Part shown: one piece after another, positions 33,875 through 46,400 of the stretch
How the letters are laid out: each line of letters begins with the position of its first letter
Position numbering within the stretch: the first letter of the stretch is position 1
Origin: Pohlia nutans
Lineage: Eukaryota > Streptophyta > Bryopsida > Bryales > Mniaceae
Direction: 5' to 3'
Length of the DNA stretch: 64,000 nucleotides
NCBI GenBank assembly: GCA_022496805.1
Contig: CM040089.1
Location: 870,501 to 934,500, forward strand
Made by a program: the position numbers and the translations under genes
Notes under the pieces: generated by a model
The model's database searches: none
What the model saw: the letters and a program-made list of their open reading frames with translations, nothing else
What the model was told of the DNA's origin: nothing

Positions 33875-34249
33875 ATGGAGGGTGAGATATGAGAGCAAAG
33901 AGTTTCCAAACCTGAGATCTTACGTTTCTAAATCCCTTCTAAACGTTGTGTAATGCATGTTCCAAAATGTTACTTTCTCTATGCAACGTCTCCTATAACA
34001 GTAAAGGCTAACAATACTATTCACACCCCCTAATTTGGACTTAGTTTTAAAGTATCTTGCAAGTTGCAACGCCTAGGATAATGTATAGAAGTGATTTTTA
34101 ATCCCTCCAAGATAATGTACCTAAGGCGATAAGGTCTTAGAGGAATCATTGTGCAAAAATCATAAAAACCACTTGAAGAGAAGAAAAGTTGATGGTAGCC
34201 CAATCATATGTATGAACAAAACTATATTTGAAAAGTTATTTCAAAGATT

Positions 34250-36389
34250 ATTTAAAAAATTAGTCAAAACACCATCATGAATACCATTTGGTATTAGGCA
34301 AAGGCATTTTAAGATGATATGTAACATCAACATGTTTGGCCTAGTACCACCCTATTGATATTAGTTGTTAACTGACTATTTTTGTTAATAATTAAAGAAT
34401 TTCACTCTCCAACTAAAAAGAGAATTGCTCCAAGAGGAATTGTTGAGGGTATGCTCTTGTCAATCATTCCATTGCAGCCCATGTTCCAAAACCAGCTTAC
34501 AAAATGGTGCCACCTTAAGTACCATGACGAAAATTTGCAACATAGGATCCTTATTTGTGCCTTTTGTTAGCCAAACCAGCTCCGATGTAATTGTTACTAT
34601 AATTTTTGCTCTTTTTTACTAAAGAATGTTTAAAAAATAAACTAAAGTTTTTTTAGTTGCTTGTAGATTGAATATAAAAATCACTTCAAATCTTCACAAC
34701 TTTGCAATACTTATTGGAATTTCATGAATCAAAATTTCCTATGTAGGTATAGCCGGGGGTATAGCCGAGAGGCATAGCCTAGATAGAATCAAAGCTACAA
34801 TTAAAATTTAAAATTTTAATATAAGCCAATCACTAGAGTTTTTTTTTAATTTCCAAAGTGGAAGACTTTGGTACGGGGTCTTTTATTAGTCTCTTAGAAG
34901 TTGAATAGAAATAGAAACCCCACCAAAAGCTATGGCATTTGTTTGCCAAGGCAATGTCATTTAAGAACGTTGAGCGTATTCAAAAAAGATATCAAATGTT
35001 GAAATGCATCTGGAAGTTCATTTTCTCTATGAGGTGGTGAGTCAAAGTTATTTACATCCAAGTATCTCATATGTTAGAGTGCATTTAAAGTAGAACGTCA
35101 TTAACCTCTAAAGCTCAAGAGGTATAGAAACAGAACTAACTAAGATGTATTATAAAATGTGACTTCTATAAATTTGATGAGGTTTATTCCAAAAATGAAA
35201 ATGCAAAACATGATGTTTTAAAATTATCCATAATTATGCTCAAATTTCCAAAAATAGTTTCAAATCTTCATTTAATAAATTTTGAAGCAATTAACTAAAA
35301 AATTTACCAAAATTATGTTTTATATTTTTCATTTCTTATTCTTGGTCAGAATTGTATTTTTCATTCTAGTCGCAAAAAAAGCATTTAAGAATTGATGAAA
35401 AGAACAATATTCCATTCTCCAAATAGTAAATGTTGTAATACAAGACAATGTAGAGGTGTTTTTATTTGAAAAATTCCCCTAGGTGGAGTTTAACTTAGTT
35501 TAGCATGGTTAAAATTGGATTGGAAAGTAGACTTGATTTCCTGTAAGAAAATTATTTTAATTTATTTTTAAAAACTATTTTGACCTCAGACAACCCCTAA
35601 AAAAGGACAGCAACCAGAAAATGGTCGCTCGGGACATTAGCGGTTAAACTATCCATTAAAACTATTGTGCATAGAGAATTTTGAAAATCAATCTGAGACT
35701 TATTTTGTCAGAAGACAAATAAGATTCACAAATAAAATTTAAATTTTTTTTAAAGAAAAAATGTAATTTACCTGAATTGTAAAAGTGAAAAGACATCCTA
35801 GTTCATCGTCAGTTCGGCAAAAAATAATCATAAAAAGTGAAGCTGAAGTCTTTAAGAAATTTTTTCTCAAAAGAAAATCTATTTTGTATAGTGAAAAAGA
35901 GAATCTTGAAGAGTATTTATAGAATTTGGCATTTGTTGAAAAAGAACTTTCTTAAAAAAAAATATTTGACATGATATGTTGACCCTGATGGCTGGGTACA
36001 GTAGTCACATCCCACTTGCAACATTTAGGTGATGTTTCTACAAACACAATTTTTTTTCAATTGCACCCTAGAATCTCTAATCCTGCCCAATTGTAGAAGC
36101 CCTCAATTTAAACTAAAGTGGTCAATTTTAGGTTCTTTGGATGGCAAGCATTAAAAACAAGCAAAAAGTTGGCAGAGTCTCAAAAAGGCAAATGTCCAAA
36201 AAGTAACCTTCTTAGAGCAACAATGGAAAGTGGGGAAGAAGGCAAAGGAATCAAAGCCAGTAAGGCTCCTGAAGCAAACACGCAGCAGAAGTTGCGCATT
36301 CATCTTGGGAGCAAAGCAAATTAAATATTAAGCATGAATTGCCAATCCTAACGGCCGGATATGATAGTCATATCACACTTATGACATTT
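34250..36389. other. AT-rich DNA, no gene
   Basis: No coding similarity on either strand. Includes the first copy of a dispersed segment at about 36110-36310 (see the repeats entry). Confidence 0.4.
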
Positions 36390-37020
36390 GGATGAAAGCA
36401 TAGTAAAGTGGATTAACATTGATCTCTATGAAGAAACAACAATGCAAGGTCGGAAAATACATTAAAATTTTATTTTTTGTAAAATGTTTTTTGCTAATAA
36501 AGTAAAACTAAGACATGATGTTTAACAAAGTCTCACAAAGAAAATTAAAAATTTCATCATCAATAATTATTTATACACGTTTTAGTGACATTGAAGTAGT
36601 CAAATTTGAAAAAGTAGTTTTGAACCAAATTGAGGAGCAAGTTGAGAAGTTGATATAAAACAAGGTGAAAATGCATTAAATATATATATTTTTAAGATGT
36701 TTTCTTTGGAGCTCTCAAATGCACAATAGACTTAAAGAACAAAAAAAAAAATTCATATTAAATATGATTTAGTTCATTAAATTTTCTTCCAAAATTGGAT
36801 TTAGACATCTATTTTTGAGTTCTACTTTTAGTAATTTGTTTACTGATTCTTACATTGAAACTTTAATTGAATTCAAGTACTTACATTAACAACAAAGGGC
36901 ACTATGAAATTAGAGCCAACAGAAAAGATATTTGATACTCTTTTATAGCCGTTGACAAAAAACATTGTATTTTCAACAGGGCGGATCAACTTTTTGGTAC
37001 ACATTACCATGCTTTCACCC
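36390..37020. mobile_element. 630-bp TIR element, copy 2 (inverted relative to copy 1)
   Basis: The left end GGATGAAAGCATAGTAAAGT pairs with the complement of the right end (GGGTGAAAGCATGGTAATGT). The right-end side continues GTACCAAAAAGTTGAT, like the left side of the element at 32916. Same size class. Confidence 0.65.
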
Positions 37021-37370
37021 AGTTAGATGACGTATCTGTAAACTCAAATAGATTTGAGTACTGCACCATAAAATCTCTAACTCTGTGCATCATAAGTGGT
37101 CGATTTTAAGTTCTTTGGATGGCAATCATTGAAAGCACGCCAAAAGCTGATAGAGTTTCAAAAAGGCAAAAGTCCAAAAAGTGATTTTCTTACAGTAGCC
37201 TGAAATTCTACTTGCGACATTTTGGTGATGTTTCTTTAAACACAAAATGATTCGTGAAGTGCACCCTTAAATCCCCAATTTTTCCCATGTTTAGAAGCCC
37301 TCAATTGAATCACAAATGGTCAATTTTTAGGTTCCTAGGATGGCAATCACTGAAATCATGCAAAATTGAG

Positions 37371-37958
37371 TTAACCCCTAAACGTACCAGGGTGTCCCTG
37401 GAATTGACAATTTGAGAAAAATCATCATAAAGTACTATTTAGAAGAATATTTTGGAATTCATATACAAATGAAAGTTCTAGATTTTTAATTTTAGATTCC
37501 ATCCGTACGATTCAATTCACTAATACTATCACCAATATTTAATTATCAATTTTGAAAGTTAAAATTAAAAATTCCTTCTAAATTCGATTACAAACAAAGT
37601 TTTAATATTTTTTGAGTAAAATTTGTTGGAATGAATTTGAAATGAGATACTCTTAAACGTGGTGATTCTTTGAAATTATTGTGTTTCTTAAATCTATGAC
37701 CTCATTTTTGCAAGGCCACTTTTGAACTATAGTCAATGCAATTTTGGCTTGGTCAACGACTTGACATACTTCTACATTTGTAATTTTAGAAAAATATATA
37801 ATCAAGTATGACTAAATCCAACCGTTAGATAAGACAACAACTTGGTGAAGAATCTCCAAAAATTTGGATGACTGTCATCCAAGCATTGATGAGAACGTGA
37901 GAAGGGTTTGAATCTGTTAGTCGTCCACTTCCTGGACGCTCTGACATTTAGGGGTTAA
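37371..37958 (+). mobile_element. TTAA-ended 588-bp MITE, copy 1
   Basis: Begins TTAACCCCTAAACGTACCAG and ends CTGACATTTAGGGGTTAA, so the ends are inverted repeats of TTAACCCCTAAAyGT. Highly similar throughout to 61651-62237 and, inverted, to 53975-54537. Confidence 0.9.
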
Positions 37959-38458
37959 CCGATAAGAACACAACTTCTATGCTATATCATGCCCCTAGTT
38001 TGTTTACTAAGTATAATCATTGTGACAAGGGTTAGAGGCATTGGAGATCGCATGCGAATAGTGGGACAATATTGAAGTGCATTGGGGATCTTTTCATGGC
38101 CCGGGGACGGTCAGGGTTCGAGGCCCATGACAATTACAGATCATTCTCATTGGCCAGGCACGAACACCGCATATACTAATTTTTTGCTATTCTGAATTCA
38201 AAAACGAATCTATGCTTATTGTAGTTCAAGGAGAGTTTCCTCTTCAGGCAACTCTTTTCGGTTAACTCTAATGTTGGCAGAGTTTCAAAAAGGCAAAAGC
38301 CCAAAAGTGACTTTCTTAGAGCAAGGATGGAAAGTGGCGGAGAAACTAAGGCCAGTGGAACTCCGAAGCAAGCACGCAACAGACGCTGTGCATTCATTTC
38401 GGGAGCAGCGCTGGCAGGCCCGCTTCAGACCGAACGGATATGATTCCCAGCATTTCCA

Positions 38459-38500
38459 GTTCTCCTCCTCTTCTTCATCTTCATCATCTTCTTCTTCACA
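38459..38500 (+). repeat. CTT/CAT-rich microsatellite in the 5' region of the next gene
   Basis: A pyrimidine-rich run of TCT and TCA triplets about 200 bp before the ATG; probably in the 5'UTR. Confidence 0.7.
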
Positions 38501-38704
38501 ACAGAACATTATTTCATACCTTCGATTCATCACTTAGCTGATCATCTTCGCCAATGTGCTGATTCCCAATTCTCCGTTTCCAAAACCATGACACATCCAT
38601 TCTGCTTCGTCTTCCACCATTTGCACTGCATTCTCGAGAAATAGGGTTCCACTTGGGCTTGCACAATTTGGTTGGGTTTGGTTTTGACCTAAAGCTCGGT
38701 AAAA

Positions 38705-40434
38705 ATGATGTCTGCGACGAATCCGCCGGCGTCTGCAGGAGTGTTGAGGTTTGACAGGGCCATGGCTAGGGTTCCTGGAGCATGTGTTGTGCGTGTGGCA
38801 TCGAGGTGTCAGTTGCAGCGACGCCGATTTGCGACTCTGAGTACTCGACAGGAGGCCGTGGAGGTGGCGCAATTTTCGAGTGAGGAAGGTGCTGCTGGAC
38901 GAGGGGATGAGGGTTTGGTGTCTACCGTGGGTACGCCTGCGCCGGCTCCCGTCGTCTCATTCCAGGATTGGTATATGGCAGACAAGCAGCTCATGGTGAT
39001 TTCGTTCACTGCTTTTGTGGTACGTCTCTCATCGCAGAAGTGGTGATGGAGTTTCTGGTTATTGAAATCTGGAAGTTACAGAAACTATTCTTCAATTTGA
39101 TTGATGCTTGCTGTGCGTGCAGACTGCGGGTTTTACGGCCATTTTAGTTGCAGCTGCTATTCCAAGTCTATTGGTAAGCGTCTGGCGAATCTTCTGGGTT
39201 TGGGATTGATTCCTATCTTGCGATTGTCGTACTCGATACAATTGCTATTATGGATCCTCTCGTTTCTGCCTCAGTCGTTTTTCTATCTTCTTAGTTTGAA
39301 AATGACCAATGTGATAGATCATATTGACCAAGAGTTATATCACCCGAATCAGTGCAGAACATTGCATTTCCTGGTAAAAAAATAAGCAAAAGATCGAACA
39401 AAAGAAAGTCCCCATATGACTCACTCAAAAGGGCTAGAAGAATCACGAAGTCCAGCTTGAGCCTCTTGGTCCTTAAGCAAAGGACTTACAGTGTAGTGTT
39501 CTTGATCGTAGTGCTCTGTATATCCTTGCATTCCGTGTATCAAAACCTCTGCCCATGCATAAATTGATACTGGCTTAAAAACCTTGCCTGTATTTAGAAT
39601 TTTTGAACGCTGCTTCATGCTTTAGTCTTGGAATGTGATGACAGGCAATCAAGAAGGCGGCCGAAGCGCTGGAGAAGCTGGCAGACACAGCCCGAGAGGA
39701 GCTGCCTGGAACTATGGCGGCTATCAGATTGTCTGGCATGGAAATCAGTGACCTCACAATGGAGCTCAACGACTTAGGGTGTGTAACCTTCTAATTGTGA
39801 TCACAAACTCTCCAGGCTACATGAAGTGCAGCCAAGTAATCTTGTTGATATAATATAATGCTCAATATAGTGCTGACTTCCACTTGGAGAGTTCCATATT
39901 TCATGATTGGACGTAAATGTGTTCAGTTCAGTCATTTCTCAATGTTTGCAGCCGAAAATAGAAGGATTACTCCAAATTTGCTGACCAGACAGGATTGCTT
40001 GACCCTCATCTTTCTGATTTTCCAGGCAAGAAATTTCCAAGGGAGTTCGAAGTTCAGCTCGTGTTCTTTCAAATGCTGAGACTGGAATGCGCCAAGTGGG
40101 AGGTATGGCTTCCAATGGTGAGTACTATTCAGATTCTGATTTTTGTAACAGGCTGGTTTTGTGTAAGGATTAGGGAGCTTGACATCATGTTCATGGACAT
40201 CCACAAACTTTAAATGGTTGCTCAGTGTGGCAGGAGCAGGCAGTCGTACCAGTTCAAGCAATGCAGCCTCTGGTGGCCCGCACCGCAAGACAAATGCGTG
40301 ATAGCCTGGTCCAAACTCGGACACTAGTTCGGAACTTGCAAGTTCTGTCACGTGTCTCAGGCTGGATTGGCTCTCTCCAAGGTCGCACTCCCATCCTCAT
40401 CATAAACTCTGATAAAAAGAAACACAAGTCCTGA
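38705..40434 (+). CDS. Predicted plastid membrane protein, DUF948-like, five exons
   Basis: Exons 38705-39019, 39123-39173, 39645-39778, 40026-40117 and 40226-40434 join in phase to 266 residues. The N-terminus (MMSATNPPASAGVLRF, then R- and S-rich to about residue 70) looks like a transit peptide. One hydrophobic segment spans the exon 1/2 junction (QLMVISFTAFV with TAGFTAILVAAAIPSLL, about 95-122). Then comes an amphipathic stretch AIKKAAEALEKLADTAREEL and a conserved-looking ISDLTMELNDLGQEISKGVR. The tail is basic (PLVARTARQMRDSLVQTRTL). This matches a plant/cyanobacterial-type DUF948-like family of unknown function, probably in a plastid membrane. For exon 5 the acceptor after CTCAG (40225) was chosen; the next AG would give a short different tail. 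Confidence 0.75.
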
Positions 40435-42275
40435 AGAACAGGTATGGATCATTTTTTGCTTGGCAATGGCGATCATACTCTGGACTCCTGGATATTTGCC
40501 TGAAGGATATATTAAATGTACCGCTCGGGCCGAAGCATGACACTCTCTAGCTAGAATATCATGATCAAGGTAGACTCTACTGTGTCACTATTTTCAGGGA
40601 TTGCAGCTCCTCTGCATTAGATCTGGTGCAGTGTGGGAGTGTCAAATGGTATTACCTTTCAGAGTCGCGAAGACACGGTGGGCTCATGTACTGTACAGCT
40701 GTTGCGTTCTCTGTATCTCAAGACTACAGATTGTGAAATATTTACTGACTGACGGTGGAGAGCACTTTGTACCGAGTTTGAATCATACATTATATTCTGA
40801 CTCTGGAAAGTGTAATTCAGAATGACTAGTAATGCAGAATATAGTACAGCATCTTATGACTGAAGACTGTTGGCCTGAATTTCAGTGATGCAATTGTTTT
40901 TCTGTTCCGTAGCATTGTGAACATAAACTTTGCCAAGCTCTTTTTCGCATGCTGTTAGCAAAATCTTTGCTTTGGTTGGTTAATAATCAATAGAGGGTGT
41001 CACGATGCTTTCAAGAAGTTGATTCTCTGAAGATTGAGAACCCAGAGAGTGAATTTAGAGTCAATCGTGGTCATTCTCCACAAAGCAAGTTGTGACACCC
41101 CTTATGTGTGAAGAATGAGAACAATAGCTGTTAGAGAATTTCCCATCGGGGTAGACATTAAACCCTTAGAGAATCAAAATCATGCCCATTCTTCACTTGA
41201 GGAGGAGAAGAATGAAGCTTCTCAATCTCTAGAGAGTGTGATTGTCCTCCTAAGTTCAAGGGAAAAATGCCATGTATCCAAGGAGATAAAGAATGGAAAG
41301 AAAGTGCGAGACACCCCTAATAACAATGATGGTTCTTGTAGAATAATAAAGGTTTATCATTTAGGTGGTAGTTGGTTGGTTTGGATGGTATTATATTAAA
41401 TTAACATTTTCAAAACCATTTGACTTTGGCCCAAAAAACCATTTTATATGGTCAAGATGATTTCACTTGCAATTTGAATTTCAAATTTCAAAAATCATTC
41501 ATACTTTCACATGGAACTTAAAATTTATACACCATAATTTCATATATCATAATTTTATAAGATCCTCAATGTTTGAAAAGAGCATATTGTAAAGTAGTAG
41601 TTATTAAAAATGAAGTTGTTGTGGAATTCAATATCTTATAGCATGTAGGTCTATATTTGAAGAGATGTGCTGAAATAGTATATTCCCTTAATCCCATATT
41701 TAGCTTCTTGATTCCCTTGTCAATTTGTTTCATTAAAAGTTTCTTATTTGCTCAAAGTACTATTCCTACTAGCAAGGGTTCACACTATTGTGCTTAGGGT
41801 TCATACCAATGTGTTCAGGGTCCACACCATTGGAGGAGTTAAGTCATTTATTTCAAGGTACAAGAAGCTTAATATGGGACAAAGGAGTGATTTTACGGGT
41901 TTGTATATTTCGGCACTAGGAATTAGATTTTCTAAATTTTATAGTTATTTGTATGAAAATTATTAAAGTGTTGTTTTTAAGATTTCAAGAAGTTTATTTT
42001 TATTTTTTTGGGGTCAGTGAGGTTGGAATTTGAAAAGATTTTTTGAACAAACTCCAAAATTACAAAATTACAATATCCCGGCTTCTTGAAGCCAGATTCC
42101 AATGTTGTAGCACAGTCACAATGGTTTAAATCTGGAGGGACCACCCTCCACTGTATGCACAAAGCAATACTAAGGTAATTGTACCTTAAAGCATGTGTAT
42201 CTACTGCAGTGTGACATTTCAACCGAGAAATATCACATTGCAATAGATATGCATGTTTTGGGGTAAATGCTCCCT
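40435..42275. other. Intergenic DNA, no confident gene
   Basis: Holds the 3' flank of the plastid-protein gene. A 94-codon frame at 41115 is open but shows no similarity I recognise. Confidence 0.4.
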
Positions 42276-43010
42276 TTAACCCTAGAACGCCGGCAGGGAC
42301 CAAAAGGGTCCTTTGAATGAAGAATAATGGGCAGAAAGTGCTTTGGGATCCGTTTTTCATCAAATTTTCATCCATTTCGAGGATGAAACGTGTAGTTGCT
42401 ATCAATATTAACAGCTTGTGCATGTACAAGGTGTCAATATTGGGTCTCAATTGTTAATTGAATAGTAAGAGTACACCGTGGTGTAGTGTATTTTCAGTTT
42501 TGAGGATCTCTTTACCAAAACTCAATTTAAACCATTAAAATGATGTGTTTTGAATTTGAGCGTAACTAGCAATATAAAGTTTACGAGATCTAGTTTCTAC
42601 TACATTTTGAGTTTTGGAAAAATCTAAGTTTTATGATTTTTTATTATGGTCACAAGTTGAATACCCATTACCATGGGATGGTTATTTTTCTATTTTTATG
42701 GTCACGGTAAAAAAAAATCTACTAGAATGATCTTCATGGTGATTTACACCCATGGTAGAAATTTTGGAGTAATTGAATATATATTGTAATTGATATGAAT
42801 TACCTTAGCATTCACTTCAAAAAATTATAATAATTTCAAATTTTCACACAAATTTATGGATATTTTTTGACATGTAGTATGCAGATGCCTTCATCTACTA
42901 AAGTTATAATATTGAATTTTAATGCTAATTTCAGTGCGAAAATCAATTGTTATATGTGATTCTAATTCCGTGGTATTTCCATGGTAATAGGTCCGTCCTT
43001 TAGGGGTTAA
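42276..43010. mobile_element. TTAA-ended 735-bp element, different subfamily
   Basis: Begins TTAACCCTAGAACGCCGGCA and ends GGTCCGTCCTTTAGGGGTTAA in the same inverted-end style as the TTAA MITEs, but the interior differs. Confidence 0.55.
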
Positions 43011-43459
43011 GTATAGTTACCCTACAGTGCAAAAGAAACCCTGATACCGGTAGTCACCAAAGAAAACCACTTGGGAGGACGTGGACGTCGGTCGTCCACA
43101 TTCGTCACTGACGAGACGCCGATGAACGACGTCCGCCCGACGACGGCCACGACAGTCGCGCAGATGGACGAACTCGAACGAACGAAATACCTCGGCCTGG
43201 AGCTTGCTGGATAAGTGCCACACCACAGCAGTGTGTCCGCCTTGCCGCGAAAGCGCGATACGAAATTTGCCACTTCATCTGCTCCAGCCTGTACAGATTG
43301 AGCTCCCCTTAGATTGAGTTTCGTCGAATTCCATTATTGTAGCATTTGCTGAAGAATTTGCTGGCAGCTTGAGAATTTGCTGGCAGTTTGAATTGCTGGA
43401 GACACCACCGAAGGCTCAAGCTCAAGAGATTGTGTGGTGGGGATCCAGTTTTGGAGACA

Positions 43460-46400
43460 ATGGCGATGATGGCAACGCAGCTCACCAAGTGGTGGTTAGC
43501 TTCGGCTCCGGTAATCCCTCCTTCCTCCCTCTGGTAGAATAGAACGGTTTTTGCAAGTACAAGCTACACAGAAAAAAGAAAAAGAAAAAAGAATAGAATA
43601 GAAAGTTTTAGTGTGAGATTTGCTCACCTGTGGTTCCAGATTTTCTCACGGAGCTCAGTGGTTGAAAATTTAACCGCACGGGCCTCTGTTGCAGGATCAT
43701 TTTCAGCTGAATGCGGGGAATTCCATGCAGAGACAGAAACGCCTGCAGCTTGGTGAGACTGAGCCTTCCATAGCCATACGTTTATGTATAAATACTACAT
43801 TGCTAGCTAGATTACATGCCATTAGTTTATCTTGTCTCTCTGCTCTGTAATCAAACGAAAGGAGCAAAAGCACGGTGCATAAATGCAGCAATGTACCCAT
43901 GACATGATATGAAAAATGGTTCAATCCAGTGATATTTTTTTGTCGGAGACAGTTTAGCATTTTTGCTACTTGAAGAGCAATCCAGGCTCCTTGGATGCTC
44001 TTTTCATATTAATACACATGTAATATCAGGGTAATACACATGTGCTACCTATGTGATTTAGGCAATATCTGGGTGATACCTAGGTTTAAAGAGGCTACAC
44101 ATCGTAGAAAAGCTGGCTATTATTCCTTCTTCTTTTTTCAAAAATTCTTTGTATCAATCAGCTAGCCCAAATTTTATGTAGCAATTTAGCAACAAAGAAA
44201 TTCATTGGTTCAATCACCTGTGGTGTTGTGAATTCTCTCATGGCTCATTTCAATGCTCACAGGAATAGGGCTCAAGTGTCATGCCGAAGCTGCAGAAGCG
44301 AAGGACGTGACAGAGAGCAAGAAGAAGAAAGTGTTGGTGATGGGAGGCACTGGTCGTGTTGGAGCTTCAACTCTTCGTGCCTTAGCCAAAGGTGCCGACC
44401 TGCATCTCATTGTTGGCGGTCGCAACAGGTACCTGTTTTATGGGGACTTTATTTTTGTTCAATGATATTTAATTTTTGACCAGCACATGCAATGTTCTTC
44501 ACTGATTTCAGTGCTATATAATTTGGCCCCATCTGAATTATATTTTTCACAATATGATCAATTGAACTGGTCATTTTAAATCCATGGATAGTTAGGATTA
44601 GTCTTTAATGCTTTTGTCTTTAATGCTTTTATTTTTTCAGGGAGAAAGGAGAAGCGATGGCACGTGACCTAGGTGGCAGTGCGGAGTTTTCAGGCTTTGA
44701 TTTGGATGACCCATCAGCCCTGCGAGCAGCTATTGATGGTCTGATACACGTCACTTATTGTATCTCACCATTTTAGGATTGCATATTCATCAACAATGCA
44801 ATGTTTTTAGGGTAGTTGAGCTCTTCATACATGGTACCTTATACGGAGGATGTAGTTGAGATTCGCCAGAAAAAAATGTCAATACATTATAATAATATCG
44901 AAGTGAGGATTTCTAGTATTCTCTGTTGTGATGCAGGTGTAGATCTGGTGGTGCACGCAGCAGGCCCGTTCCAGAGACGAGCGGAGTGTGCAGTTTTGGA
45001 GGCAGCCATAGACACCAAAGTATGAATTTTCTGACTTTGTTAATAGAAGGGAAAACATTCTGCATGCATGGTTGTGTTAGGTTATTGAAGATAGTGTGGC
45101 TTAATTTAGTGTTGAGTGGTGCAACCATTTTGATTATTCATGGTTGTGCAGACGGCGTATATTGATGTGTGCGACGACCAAGATTATTCTGTGCGTGCCA
45201 AATCTTACCACGAAAGAGCGATTGCAGCTCAAATTCCAGCTATCACAACTGCAGGAATCTACCCCGGCGTCAGTAATAGTGGGTATCAACTTGTAATTAG
45301 CCATCAACTCTGATGCAAAGCTTGTTGAAATGAGCCAAGAGTTTTATTCAACTAATAATCATTGTTCTCGATCGGCATTTTGTATTGAGGATAAATCTTA
45401 CGTACTTAGACTAGTGACTGGATTGTGCAGTTATGGCTGCAGAGCTTGTGCGTTTGAACGGTGAACCGAAACGAATCCGGTGAGACCTTTCTTCAACTTC
45501 TTTACACTCTGGTGATGTTACGATACTTGAAAGTATTCAGCATTTAAGGTTACTTTTCAACACTGGCATTCTTTTGCTGCTTAGTTGTGAACCGTTTTTG
45601 TTATTAAAACTAAAGAGGTTGTAATTGAACATCACACATAGCATTTTCCGAACCTAGTGGAAAAGGCTGGGCTAGCACTCTTTGAGAAAGATGCAACTAA
45701 AGCCCTAAATGGCAGACTTTCTTTTGGGTTCAAATTGCTATCTCTCTATCCTGTTGCGTGTATTTTCTTTTTTGTTCTGACGAATGAGTGCAGGTATTCA
45801 TACTATACAGCAGGGTCCGGTGGGGCTGGACCTACCATTCTCGCAACCAGTTTTCTGCTGCTAGGCGAGGAGACAGTAGTCTACGTAGACGGTAAGTCTA
45901 ATTGAATGAGGAATTTTATAATTGTTGCTCTTGTTCAGCATTACAAGAATTTCACAATGTTTATATGTCTTTGTTGTTTCCAGGTAAAGAAGAGAGGCTG
46001 AAAGCCTATAGTGCCAGAAGAGACGTGGACTTCGGAAGAGGAATCGGTAAAAGGCCTGTGTATCTCCTGTACGTCCTCTTCCCTTTATTTTCCACTTGTT
46101 AAATGGGATCGAGTTTGCAAGTGCATCTGTTTCAAGTTTAGGCTTCCTCTCTTAATTTTCATAATTAACTTCGTTGGTGCAAAAGACATATAGGGATATC
46201 ACACTCAACTTTGTGGTAGGAATAACCCGAAAGAAACCTTAAGAATTGGGATGTTTGCAAAAGAAAATGGGTGGTCATGTTTTTGAAAATGCGAATATTT
46301 TTTATTGTGCTGCTCACAGGAATTTACCGGAGGTGAGAAGTACACATGAGGTACTCAAGGTTCCAAGTGTGAGTGCGCGGTTCGGCACATCTCCTCAAAT

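Larger units (their letters stand above)
31930..34240. repeat. Right arm of the broken large inverted repeat
   Basis: Pairs with 22080-24350. It contains at least two insertions absent from the left arm: a 610-bp TIR element (32916-33525) and a 131-bp MITE (33744-33874). The left arm has about 0.8 kb (near 23.2-24.2 kb) that is missing here. Confidence 0.75.
36110..38420 (+). repeat. Three dispersed copies of a GGTTCTTTGGATGGCAA repeat segment
   Basis: Segments at about 36118-36310, 37085-37175 and 38262-38405 share GTTCTTTGGATGGCAA and/or TTTCAAAAAGGCAAAAG with ACTTTCTTAGAGCAA. The first and third also share AATGGAAAGTGG-like sequence and an AGCAAACACGCA/AGCAAGCACGCA word. A 68-codon frame crosses the first copy, but I see no family match. 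The third copy lies directly upstream of the plastid-protein gene. Confidence 0.55.

Noticed and set aside
38108..38130. GGTTCGAGGCCC tRNA-like T-arm
   Set aside because: Isolated motif without the other arms; no tRNA or SINE structure found.
41115..41399. 94-codon open frame
   Set aside because: No recognisable domain, no splice context and AT-rich surroundings; not strong enough to call a gene.
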